From Phoronis australis (lineage: Eukaryota > Phoronida > Phoronidae): a DNA stretch of 64,000 nucleotides. The notes beneath the pieces were generated by a model. The model saw nothing but the letters and a program-made list of their open reading frames with translations, had not been told where the DNA came from and did not search any database. How positions within the stretch are numbered: position 1 is the stretch's first letter; the number at the start of each line of letters is the position of its first letter. Positions 46,801-58,151 of this stretch are shown here, one piece after another. The stretch is taken from contig NMRA01000630.1 in the NCBI GenBank assembly GCA_002633005.1, positions 126,001 through 190,000 of the forward strand, read 5' to 3'. Both the position numbers and the translations under genes were made by a program.

Positions 46801-48035
46801 GACTAACAGGCCGATTATAAATTAATCATCGAATGAATGTTTGAATTTCAGCATGAAATATACCCACCGGAAATCAATGATCTTCTGCGATTGGTTGGCT
46901 GTGATAGGCCTAATAGATATGGCCGCGAAAGGGTGCTGAGACTGGAGGTGATAATGTTGTGTCGGCTGCAATTCGACTTGCACACTTCTACCCCGCTGTT
47001 CTTTTTAGAGTACCACGCCTCTTCCAGAATATGCCTGGCAAATCAGTCTCCCGAGTGGTTCTCGTGTTCCAGTTCGACAATCATGTACGTATGACAAAAT
47101 CTTGAAGCCGACCTCGCATATTGGATCGACCGTATCCCATACTCAAATGCCGTGACAATTCCCGCCGAGATTCGACTTATGCTGTCACTTTCAGATTCAC
47201 TCCACAACGCCATGTTTGAACTAAAGTGCTTCCTTCAAGGGTTAATTTTCATTGTATAAAGCAGGGGCGGATCCAGGATTTTGAGTTAGGGGGGCCGGCA
47301 GGGCACAAGAATAACCAGAATTTCGGCAGATGCGCTTGCCCAGCTTAAAATCTGGGGATACAGGGGAATTATTGGGTTTGCGGACCTGTTGACTAATGAC
47401 TAAAAAAAAACGCGGAAAACGGGGTTTGGTCAGGGCCTATGCATTGTTTATTCGCCGGTTTATTCACCCCCCGAGCCACCGTGGTTGCGCGCACGTCCTA
47501 GTCAGCAATTCGCACCCGAACTCCCAAATGGTATCTGGTAGAATTTTAGGGGGGCCCTCTTGCCCTTCCTAAATCTGCCACTGTAAAGCAGTTGAAGGTT
47601 GGTAATTTTATTGTCCTTGTCGCGCTATGTACTGTACGACACCAGACCTCACTTTATTTGTTTTGTCTACTTCTAATACAAAACTGACCTGTTTGCATTC
47701 TCTCTTGCAGTACAATACGTGCACTTGCACGTTGCATTCTAGAAAGGTCATTACTCAATTACAACTTGATGCAACTTGCACCGTCTTTACTTGGAGTCGC
47801 AGCACTGGAACTAGCAGACAGGATTTTACAGACATCTACCAAACCATCTAATGAATGGCTTGAATTTGGACCACGTGACTTGAGGCACGAATTAACTGGA
47901 GGTTTCTCGATGGAACAACTTAGCCACTGTCTGAACGCAATGGATTCGATCGCCTCATTTTACGAGGACAATCCCAGAGAAGTTTTGACAGGAATTGGGA
48001 ATGATCCTCACGTCTATGATCTTGGCGATTACTGA
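43879..48035 (+). CDS. CCNO: Cyclin O, five exons
   Basis: Exons 43879-43966, 44456-44652, 45643-45828, 46852-47084, 47711-48035; phases match (1,0,0,2), giving 342 aa against about 350 in vertebrates. The pre-cyclin-box region ends LRMQPQ/ITTKMREIV, the counterpart of the RQPQ-V-T-A-E-M-R entry in cyclin O. Then come VNVMDRFL, VATDCLHLVGLTSLLIA, EIYPPEINDLL, TPLFFLEYH, and in the second cyclin fold ALARCILERSLLNYN and APSLLGVAALELADRIL. The VA-x-DC and PSLL...ALADR signatures separate it from cyclins A, B and F. In vertebrates cyclin O drives deuterosome-based centriole amplification in multiciliated cells. There is no destruction box in the short N-terminus. A weaker donor in exon 4 (after CCCGA, 47046) would also keep the frame and shorten the linker by 12-13 residues. 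The first exon may begin at an acceptor (43876) after a non-coding exon. Confidence 0.9.
44276..44410 (+). repeat. 45-bp tandem repeat, three copies, in cyclin O intron 1
   Basis: The unit begins GTGCAAAGCTGTACTGAATT and runs to TTTTGAC, with three exact-length copies. It ends 45 bp before exon 2, so it overlaps the branch-point region. It is open in one frame (15-residue repeat QSCTEFKCNCM...), but not in the frame of exon 2. Confidence 0.95.
47262..47583. mobile_element. 322-bp element in cyclin O intron 4, 5-bp target duplication
   Basis: The left end CAGGGGCGGATCCAGG and the right end CCTAAATCTGCCACTG are inverted repeats. TAAAG flanks both sides (47257-47261 and 47584-47588). Internally it is C- and G-run rich with no frame. 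The ends are of the same type as those of the 29110-29924 element. Confidence 0.75.
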
Positions 48036-48420
48036 AAGAAAACAAAATCACAGTCGCATAATATGAAGGACTTTGTTAAGCGCCAAAGGACCCTCTAAAG
48101 AAGAACCCATGCTACTTTCGTTAATTTAACTTAGTAAACATGTAAAGTGATGAAATATTTTGTGCGTAAAAATGGGTCCGGAAGTTCGTCACCTGTCTTG
48201 ATCTCGAGGGCGAGCCCTAGAATATTTTTACAGTTTCACAATGTTCTTTGGTGACAAAGTATAAAATGGATGCGCTTTGACAGTTTAACGCTTGGTAACG
48301 CCTGGTCTGCGATCTTCAGAAGATCAGCAAAATGGCAGCGAAACTTGGATATCTGTGATAATATTTAAAAGTTAAAATTTGGCAGTGTTTGTTTATTGGC
48401 AACAGGCAAGTGTTTATGAT

Positions 48421-48530
48421 CTGAAAAAATTATTGCTTATTTATTAATTTATTCCTTTATTTATTTATTTATTTACTCACTCATTTATCTGTGAAATATT
48501 TATTCTATTTACTGTGATTTATTTGGGTGG
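48421..48530 (+). repeat. TTTA-rich low-complexity tract in the cyclin O 3' region
   Basis: Repeated ATTTATTTATTT words. If transcribed in the 3' UTR these form overlapping AU-rich-like elements, which could shorten mRNA half-life; that effect is inference. Confidence 0.6.
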
Positions 48531-48579
48531 GAAAGGTTTCATTTTTGAAATTATTTGACTTAAAATTATTTGTTATTAT

Positions 48580-48585
48580 AATAAA
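48580..48585 (+). terminator. Candidate polyadenylation signal of cyclin O
   Basis: AATAAA 545 bp after the stop and just after the TTTA tract. It is the first perfect hexamer I saw downstream of the gene. Confidence 0.5.
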
Positions 48586-48950
48586 TTGTTTTAGATGCAA
48601 ATGTTCAAGTTGTTAGTCTGGTGTTCTGTTCTCACAAGTTTGATTACACCTCATCGTTAAACATTTCATGACTGGTTTGTATAGCTGAAGTCATCGTATC
48701 ACTACATCATACAAATTCACCACATGCTCATCGTACGAATTTCCAAATTTGACTTGAGCTGCTTTTGTGCATGGTCATGCCGAATGGTTACAAAGACACT
48801 CGCAAAACATCTTGACCACACGAGTAAAAGGAGAATGTTTTTCGAGTACGCTCGCGATATTATTCGCTCACAATAGCAAACTGGCGGTCACAGGTGATTG
48901 GTCGACCAGAATGTAATGTGGAATTATGGGATTGGACTAATTGTTTAGGC

Positions 48951-49906
48951 CTCCCACTAAGGAAGAGTTCTCATTGCATGTGTTTAGCGAGTGCTTTGCA
49001 TTTACGGAACGCGATCTCAAGCTCGCCAGAAACCTTGTCTTCCATCGACTACTTGGTAAGCAGAGTTTTAGGCCTGCAAACCGCAGGGCCCCATTTTTCA
49101 CCTCGAAGATCTTAGTCCGATCGTGGCTAATAAGGCAGTCGTAACTTTAAAATTACACACAGAAGTTCATACCTGTCCCTAAAGAACGGTCGTAAGGTCT
49201 TAATATAAAAATCAACGTGGCGGTGTCAATCATTGCAATTAGGTGTATGGCTCTGATAAAAAATCAGTGTCGCGTTTGCAACAGCTACAGCCAAGAGCAC
49301 AACTTTTTGTAATATTGTTGGCCACATGGGTGAACGTTACCTATCAGCTCGTAAACTACATGCGTAAGTAATTATTTTGCCGCGTAAAGTAACTTTTATC
49401 GGCGTAAAGTGGTTATTTACGCACGTAAAGTAATTAACTTTAATTTATATTTTAAACCACTTGATCAGTCATGAAACCGGTCTGTAATTGTTTCTCAGTC
49501 AAACTGGAGGTCATTTCAAGACATTATTTCGTAATTGGAGACGAGGTTTTACAGGTTGGGTTGTCACTAGATGCCAGCGTAGATTGATGCCAGTGTGCGC
49601 CGATAATACACAACCGTCAGTCCATTGCAACGAGATGCAGAACTCAGTTACCCGACGGAACTTTGCGATAAGTGGCCTAAATTGAAAGTTCTTCTCTTGG
49701 ATGAACGCGGTTTGAAGCGCTTGTAACGTTTTGTGTCTTAGAATTCCTTAACATCACCTTGAAAATCACTGCACATACACCTATGTGATGCATAACAGTA
49801 AACTGTTGACACTTTCTAATGATCTGAGCAAACTTCAGCCACGTTTATCACCCAACAGATGGTGTTGAGGACAGCTGTTGCCACTCGTACACGTGGATAT
49901 GTGTAG
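48951..49906 (+). CDS. Possible 3' part of an unidentified spliced gene
   Basis: Three exons fit by phase: 48951-49055 (PPTKEEFSLHVFSECFAFTE, then RDLKLARNLVFHRLL, donor G|GTAAGC), 49499-49554 (VKLEVISRHYFVIGDEVLQ) and 49859-49906 (MVLRTAVATRTRGYV, stop). Codon choice in the first is coding-like, and the acceptors are TTGTTTAG, TTTCTCAG and CACCCAACAG. The second donor (CAG|GTTGGG) is weak. The first exon needs an upstream partner that I did not find, and I do not recognise the product. It may be a real small gene just downstream of cyclin O, or a chance set. Confidence 0.3.
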
Positions 49907-52075
49907 TCTATGCGTAGTCTTAGTTGGCAAAGACACGTTGCGCGTCTACGGTGAAGTCGAGCACGTTGGCATTTTGAGTCTCCCAATTGAGGGTATACAA
50001 TATTCCTTTGGTTTCAACTGAAATATCGCGTTCAGTGTCACGTTATGTAGTGTCGAACTAACGCCTCACACTCGTGAGGGAGAGATCTTTAAATCACATG
50101 TAGAGCTAAGTGGTTGGTCTACGAGGTTTGCTCCTTGGAGGTCACAGTATAATGACACAGAGACCCTTTTTGTCATCATTTAGTAACGGGTGCGAAAGGT
50201 GTGGGATGTGATAAAACTCACGGATAAGTCACAGAAAACGCTCTTCATATTAGTTTATTTTGTCATTGTGTAAGGAGGCATGGAACTAGTAATAATACTT
50301 GTACATTTTTTAAACAGATCGTGGCGAATCTACTTCTTGGGTATGCTAGAATGTGAGTTAATTACTAATTGAATATTTCAAGAATATCTAGAAAAATATC
50401 AGATTTACTATTTTTGAAATCCAGAAGGAATAACAACTTATTCATCCCAATACAGTTTTCAAATTCTTCACCCCTAATAATACATTATGCGTGCATGCGC
50501 TCAAAGAAGTCGGAATTCCGGCTAGCAGCTAGCCATTGTTTTGTTTACATCAAAGGTAAAAAGTCACATTTTCCGTATAAAGGAAATGTGCTTCGACTTT
50601 GTCTTGCCATACCAAATATGGAGTGGTGTTTTGTCGTTTGAGAGAAAAATCGATGAAGTGACGAGCAATTGACAGCTCGTGTTTGAAATTTGAAACTAAA
50701 GGAAATTTTTTTTGACATCAACAGAAATTCAAATTCTTTACAAACTGTGAAAATTCCCGGTGAACAGTTTGACATCTCTTTCAGTGACAGAAAACTGCAA
50801 TTTAGTCTGTTTTTACTTCCAAATCATTTTAACGTTACAACTTTGATAATTATATTGAAGGTATACTTCTCAATGTTTTCAATGTTAAACGGGACATTTC
50901 TTTCGGTCCACGAATAATTTCTTGTGTTTTTTCAAACTGTGGGAACTGTTCAATATTTTCAGTATATTTTCAACTGTTTCAACTGGGTTTACTTTCAATC
51001 TACATAGAAGTACACTAGTAGTGCCGCAGACTGTAGTTCTGGTTCACCCTGGATGGCCGCATGATTCGACCTGATGTTCTACTTTTCGCATTTATCCCCA
51101 TAAACCCACCTTCTCGTATTTAGGGGGACTATTAATGTCTCCGGGAATAGTCTGCTCGAATCAAAATGCGGTGACCGAGGGGAGGGGGGTTGGAAATATG
51201 TGACGGCCGGAAGCAATTTAAATTACTAAGTTATGTCTTCATTTCTTTGTATTACTTTCTATTATAAATGTTCTGCTGTAAGAGCAATACGTTCTTGTGC
51301 GGGAAAATGGTTTTCTTATTTTTTCATGGGATTTTGAAAATTGTGACGCAAGCTAGTTGCTACAGAACAAGACTCGTGGCCGTTATGAATTTAGAAAAAT
51401 TCTCTGCATAATACTTTTATTTGAACCAGGCAAGTTTCTGTACCCGTCTCTCAGCTTGTTCAACTACGTATCTAGATGGAGCGTGTCCAAATATTTGTTT
51501 GCAACTGCAATCATAATTAAATAAAGTATGCATTAAATTAGCCTGAATGAGCAGTTAACATGCTAAAATTAGTAATGCGGAATGAAAACGTTTTCACCGG
51601 TGTTGAGCCTCATATCTTCGCAAGCAAAGGCAACATATGCCATGTAATCGATTGGCCGCAAAATGTGAAAGCGTGGCATGAAAATTGAATAAAAGCCGCT
51701 CTCATCCAAAACCCATTTTATACACATCAAAAGACGATAAATTGTATACCACAGAACAGGAATCGATCATTTTAAAGGTGAGCTCATATCAGATAATCTC
51801 ATTGTTCAGTTGGAGACTGACAAAAAGAATATTTTGTTGGATGCATGCATTGTATGATGCAGACATATTTACGAAAGTTTCTTTGAATATTTCAAAAATA
51901 CATTAATCGTTGCATAAACGCTCTGAAACACAACGCCGGCTGTAACTTTTGTACGATTCGTCTAACACACAAAAGGATAATCCTGTCGATTGCAGTGCCG
52001 TCAAAAACAGCATGTGTGATGCTGAAAGGCAACGGTTTAATACACGAAAACTTTACTGTTGATTTTCAGTACACT
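49907..52075. other. Non-coding, upstream region of the cyclophilin gene
   Basis: No exon recognised. Good acceptors at 51995 (GATTGCAG) and 52069 (GATTTTCAG) just before the cyclophilin ATG suggest an upstream non-coding exon that I could not place. Confidence 0.4.
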
Positions 52076-55000
52076 ATGACAAATATCTACACGTGGTTGG
52101 GATTTACTGCGTTGTTCTCCATAGTTCACGCTGGTAACTACACTGTGACGGACGAAGCATGGTTTGAATTCGAGGTCAAGGATATAGATGGACCAGGTAC
52201 AACTTTGTAATGCACGTGAAAGAAAATTCAAATTTTTTTGACAATTTTCTTTTATTCGAATTTTATGAGTCTAAGACTCTTGTTATTTAATTAGTAAAAT
52301 TCATTCAATTCGCGTGTACAGTTTAGTCTAGTAGAAGTTATGCCTATAACTTCAATTTATCAAAAACCAATCTCAGTAAATTGCATTCTTTCAATCTTTC
52401 GACAAACATCATTTTTATGTTTTTGCCATTTAACATTTGGTAATAATTTTTATGGTCGGTAACTCATTTTTACATCTTTCAAGTAACATTTACTCCCTCG
52501 TCTATTTTTCCAAGTTTTACTTGCAACAAATTTTTTATCGTATGCATGGGCGGCGCAGCGCTGAAAAAGATGGGGCTATAGTTCCCAGGCCCCCTGTGGC
52601 GCACCGCCCATAGACCATGGTCTATGGGTGGTGTAGCACTGAAAAATAGTGGGGGCCTATAGCCCCCATCCCCCTATTGTGCGCCGTCCATGTTATGTTT
52701 TCAACTTCCTCGTCAAAAACTTCATCAGCTGAATTGACCTCGAGACTTGCATTTATCCTAGACCAAGACTACAGCGGGCGCATAACTATCGCGCTGTTCG
52801 GTGACACCGCCCCCATGACAGTCCTCAATTTCAAGTCAATCGTGAAAGGCTACAAAAAGGGAGATGTGAGTACACGTGTCTTAAGTTTATTTAAAATTAT
52901 TTTGTGAATACGAGGGTTGTCTCTTTACTTTTCTGTAAGTTAACGCCAGGTTCTTTTAAAGGTTACACTAATGCAGGTGATTGACAGATCTATGTATATA
53001 ACCAAATATATAAATTACTTCATATTTTACGTAAGTAAAAGTACACGTTTTCTGAAATTAGAAAGCCGGTAGATTTTTGTTTTTGACTTTTCATTTTTAG
53101 TAAACTATTGCTAACAGAGTGGCCGTGTCTTTTTAATAAAATGTAGCGCATACGAAAGGCGCAAGTTCACCAACAACATGATCAAACTTTTTTTCGATAT
53201 TTATGTTCTCGAAAACTCTGTAACGTTTTTCTGAAATATCGTTTGGTTTTTGTTTTTTGCAACTAGGTTTTTTCATGTAAAACATGGAAGTCTTACTTTT
53301 TCGATTCGATAGCCTACTCATGTAAAAGTAGAACATTTTCAAAACAATTTCTAACAACATTTTTGATTACAGTGCATCATATCGGAACCTTTCATATGAA
53401 TCCAACCAGTCGTTTATGAGATACAATTTTTCAAAGTTTGACTAATTTGGACAATTAAGGTCCTACATAACCATTTAAAAAGAAACAAATACAATTTTCA
53501 ACTTAAGTAAAAATATAAATGTAAAAAGCAAACACTCAAAAACGCAAAACACCAAATGAGCAATACAGATTCTGAAGCAGACTGAAAAATAAAACTTTTA
53601 CGAATGTGGCTCTTTCAGGTTATCATAATAATATAAATAAAATTCATAAATCTCTTTGAAGTCCTAAAACGTTCATTTGTTAAATAACCACCGTCATTGA
53701 CACTACATTTTGACACCAGTATCATTTTCTAGTACCTTTATTGTGTTTGTCAAAGTTAAGGAAAAATACATCAAATTATTCAATTTCTTCAATTTCATAT
53801 TAAATGTCCTTTAATTTAACGTCCGCGTCAGGGTGTACATTGCTACTATCATGGATATTTTTACGACATGTAATTATATAAAAAGTGCACGGCAACATGC
53901 GACGTGGGAGCAATAACGAGGATTTCATTTAAAACAAAACATTCAACGTGGCAGTAACCTTTTCAAACACTTGTTGGCAACGAAACGCGTTCAACGTGGT
54001 TAAATCGATAATCGTCCCATCTGGCGGTATGTAATCGATTGAAACAGATTAAATAGTTTGGCTTGGATTAACATAATCGGACTGTGTTCGTGAGATCACG
54101 TGTGTCTGCCACGTCGGCAGAATATGCCGCTTGCGCACTTTACGCAAGCAATAGTCAACTTACAGAGAATGTGGGAGTGAAGAGACATTGAGTACCGATA
54201 CTGACAGCTGTCACACTCCACGTGTTTTATCAACTATAAATTCATATTCTTGTCAAGATGCTTTTGTCACCTTTCTAGGCTCCTCATGCCAAGAATTTTA
54301 CGATGAAACTTAGGTTACCTCAAAATCTAGCTCTGCCCGATGATTTGATAATTGACCTAATTATAATGCACACCCAGCAGAATTAATGAGGAACATATTA
54401 TTGCAACATCAAACAAATGTTTTAGGATGTAAAAGTCACATTTCTTGTCCAGTTTTCAAAAGTCAAAAACATATTCACGTGTTTTTCACGAACTTTTCAA
54501 ATACGACATTTAAAAACTTTCAAAAAGAAAATTTAAAAATAGTATTGTCGGCCCCAATGTGTTTATGGTGGGTCTCGTTATCTAGAGAACAATACCATCC
54601 GCAGCAAGAGAGTTTAATTAACCACCAGAGCATATTGTCTTTGATCTCAGCCGGCAGATGCTGTAGTGCACAAACCGTTCGAGTTGCCCAAACTGGACCG
54701 GTTAGGGAGTCAACGTCCCAAGATTTTTTAATAGACTCCCCTGAGTCTGTAAACATTTAATAGACTCCACTGAGTCTGTAAACATTTAATAGACTCCACT
54801 GAGTCTGTAAACATTTAATAGACTCCACTGAGTCTGTAAACATTTAATAGACTCCACTGAGTCTGTAAACATTTAATAGACTCCATTGAGTCTGTAAACA
54901 TTTAATAGACTCCACTGAGTCTGTAAACATTTAATAGACTCCACTGAGTCTGTAAACATTTAAGCTTATTACCGAGTTTGAACGTCATGCAGAGTGTTAC

Positions 55001-57548
55001 ACAGTGGTCACTTTATGCAAATAGAAATTGAGTAACCGTGGTTTTTAAACGAATGTCGACTATTTTCATCATTTTTCTTTTTACTAAGTAAAATTGGCGC
55101 CTATTGGAAGCTATGTATCTAGTTGTCTGCAAACAGAAATACCCGTGACGTCACTATTCTAGGCAACGGCGGTAAACTGATGAACAAAATTTTCGATTGT
55201 ACTTACGTGAAAATCTGGAGTATCGAAGCCTCGGAAAATAATTACTGTTGTAAACTGACGTCAGAAAAATTTCAGACAAGGTGGTACTGTAGTTAACAAA
55301 AAAATTAATATCATAGACAAGACGTGCTTTGTACGACATTGAGATTTTTTTTGCCCGTGGAATCGACGTTTTGTCAACATACACCATGACCTATCAGCTA
55401 CAGTTCCAACAGTTTTCTAAAATATAAGAACGCAATGACGTAATAGGGACGGAAAGTGACTACAGTATGGCGGTAGCTTATTCGCATATTTGTTTAAACT
55501 CGCAAAAGTCAACAAAAACTGTTTTTAATACCCGACACTTATGCCACAATTAACATCTGTGAAGCGAGGAGATTATTGTAACATATTGACCACGTTTTTG
55601 TTTTTGAAAGCAGAGATTAACTGGTGATTATCCAGTTGCAACTTTTGATCCAATAGCATATAGGGATATGGCAGATTCTCATTGGTTTATTAACCCAGTC
55701 AATTCGATGACGTCACACTTTCCGTCCCTGTTCCTTTTTGATTAAGAAAGTTGTTTGTGACACGAGGCCTTGATTTATAGTTGCTTAATTTGTCTCACTG
55801 GGATTCGCTCTATTTGCAGGAAGTTTTACACTACAAAAACACTACAGTTCACCGTATTGTGAAGGACTTTGTGATTCAGATGGGTGACGTCACAACAGGA
55901 GACGGGACAGGAGGTAAGTGGTATTGAACATACCGTTTGTCACAGCACCACGTGTGAAGGCCTTAGCACTGGGAAACAGTGTATACTGAGCATCAATATA
56001 TATCACCGTGTGTGAAAAAACAGCAGTTGGGACCCCAGTTTTGAAGCCGCGTTGAGCGCCACATTTTGTTTATTCTTGCTTATATAGGATGCCCCTATAC
56101 CTTAAAATCGTCCGGTCGTCGCCCCCTCGCAACGCTCATTTGAACTGAACAACTCAGTGAAATCAACTTCCAAGAAATACTTATCGAATGTTGCTCCTTG
56201 CAAAAATGGGGAACCTATATCGATATAGTATTTTTCCAAAATCAGATTGTCTACTGGGTGCACCCGCTACCAGCTGGGAATATGACTGAGTACAAAGGCC
56301 AACTTAAATATGTGGGTAATACCCACTCTCGTGGGTCGGCGAAAAGTCCTGTGTGAAGTTGTACCGACGCCGACGGGTACATCTTCGCATAAGACTTTTT
56401 GACACAAGTAATGTTATAACAGGTATGCAAAGTTTGTGAACCCGCCTTCCATAACACAACATCAGTGACTTGTAGTCGTGCATCGGGAAAGCTTGGCCCT
56501 GCCTTCATATATTGCTCTCGAGATTATAGAAACCCCATTCACCTGAGTAAGGAACACATTTAAATCAATTTTACAGAATTAAGATGTCTAAATAAAACTA
56601 TCTTGTTCAACAGAACCCGGATGATATAGCCTCTTAAAAAATCTCTCTAAAACAAAATTATTTGTGACTGTATCGGACGCCGGCACATGTAGCCTACTAC
56701 ACTCATGTGTAGGCTATTAAGGAATTGTTGAAAAGGAAAATTAAATTCAAAAGTGTCACAATGAGCCGAAAGGATCAGTTTGGTTTGTTTGGTTCAATTC
56801 CAAACCAATTTCAAAGATGAGAAACATTTTCACGCATCAAATCTTATTGAGCGATTCGTGTTTCAAGTTTGATGCCAATACAACTTTGATCGCTTCTTTT
56901 TATCTCCAACAGGTAAGAGCATCTACGGTAAACATTTCGACGACGAGGCATTTATCCTGAGCCATCTTCAGAAAGGCTGGGTTGCCATGGCAAACCATGG
57001 TAACAACACAAACGGATCTCAATTTTTTATCCTGTTGTCCAGGGCCAGATGGCTGGACGGTCACCATGTTGTCTTTGGAAAAGTCATCAAGGGTTTCGTA
57101 AGTACAATTTCGCAATTCTTGAAGATTTTAATCTGCATCCTGTCCCTTCACAAAATTGAATTGAAGCCGTTTAAAGTTGACACATAATGTACGCTAAAGC
57201 CGATCCCTTTCTTCGGAACTCAAATGATGCTACCAAATTTAGTCTTAGAACTGCTGAACCATGCTGACGCATTATTTCTGAACTGAAACTAGTCAGCCGG
57301 ATCACATTTCCAAATTAGTCAAAATGTTTTTATCAAACAGTCCACATTTGGAACAGCACACAAAATCAAGTAGAATATTTTCACTCCATTCACAGGACAC
57401 GCTGACCCTCCTTGGTGAGCTAGACTCGGACAGGACTACAGCTCAACCAAAGCTGAAGGTCACTATTACCAACTGTGGCGTCAACGACCTGAGTCAGAAG
57501 TACGACCTCTTACCTTACCAGCTAGAGATGACCGAAGATATAGATTAA
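52076..57548 (+). CDS. Secretory-pathway cyclophilin (peptidyl-prolyl isomerase, CypB-like), five exons
   Basis: Exons 52076-52196, 52762-52865, 55820-55913, 56913-57097, 57396-57548; phases 1,0,1,0 match, giving 218 aa, close to cyclophilin B. The N-terminus [19 protein letters not shown] is a signal peptide; an N-Y-T site follows. The fold then runs [77 protein letters not shown] and [12 protein letters not shown]. In cyclophilin A numbering R55, F60, Q63, F113, W121 and H126 are kept, while M61 is V, G64 is M and A103 is H. The acidic tail (EMTEDID) has no KDEL-type signal, so the protein may be secreted or held in the ER by partners. It should catalyse proline isomerisation on folding or secreted proteins, perhaps with altered specificity. 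Intron 2 holds a minisatellite. Confidence 0.9.
52545..52692. mobile_element. 148-bp two-unit MITE-like element in cyclophilin intron 1
   Basis: It begins CATGGGCGGCGCAGC and ends GTGCGCCGTCCATG, inverted. It has two direct halves (GCGCTGAAAAA...CTATAG and GCACTGAAAAA...CTATAG) around a palindromic GACCATGGTC. Flanks are GTATG and TTATG (4 of 5 match). It ends 69 bp before exon 2. Confidence 0.6.
54733..54964 (+). repeat. 29-bp minisatellite, eight copies, in cyclophilin intron 2
   Basis: Each 29-bp unit contains AGACTCCACTGAGTCT, an inverted repeat of AGACTC around four bases, followed by GTAAACATTTAAT. The eight copies differ at one or two sites only. TGAGTC is an AP-1 half-site-like word and GTAAACA a forkhead-like word, repeated in phase. 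Confidence 0.95.
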
Positions 57549-57896
57549 CCACTTCTCGTGTTTTCCCTATTTCAGGCCAAAAGTAGGAAAAACGTGTGGT
57601 TCTGGTCTATTTTTGAAAATTGATGAGGCACTTTTTATGTGTCTAAATTTTCAAAACGAAAGACGGCCTAAAGACAGCTGAAAATTAATGAGGTTTCAAA
57701 ATTAGTCCAGAACCAAGCATACAGTACTTTTCGGCCTGACGCGTTTGGACGAAATGTCGTTCAATATGCAAGGTCGACCTACGCACCGATTCTTGTTTCG
57801 AATTGCACGTGCCACAAAAAAGTATGGTACAAGGAATTTGACATTTTTGCATAGAACAGTCGCAGTGGCCAAAGTAACTACATTTTGTACTTGGAT

Positions 57897-57902
57897 AATA
57901 AA
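57897..57902 (+). terminator. Polyadenylation signal of the cyclophilin gene
   Basis: AATAAA 349 bp after the stop codon, followed by T-rich sequence at 57951-57962. Confidence 0.65.
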
Positions 57903-58145
57903 ACTATCCATTATAATGGTGTCGGTATTTTGCAGTAATTTTCACAATCTAGTACTTTTTTCGAGCACAGAAAACTCAAGTTACACTGACGAGTTGATAG
58001 ATCAATGAGCACTACATAGTCACAACGGAATGGGGAAAACGAAAGGGTTAGTACAGTAACTTATAGAGATTCAGTAGTTTGTCTTGTGTTGTAAAATGTT
58101 GAGGATAAGATTATTAAAACAACATCGTGATTTTTAATGCATTTG

Positions 58146-58151
58146 TTTATT
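58146..58151 (-). terminator. Candidate polyadenylation signal of MTHFS
   Basis: AATAAA on the minus strand (TTTATT on plus), 244 bp from the opposing cyclophilin signal. If used it gives MTHFS a 3' UTR of about 2.25 kb; no nearer perfect hexamer was seen. Confidence 0.4.

Noticed and set aside
54386-54760. 124-codon frame entering the 29-bp minisatellite
   Set aside because: Lies within cyclophilin intron 2, stops inside the first repeat units, and has no motif.
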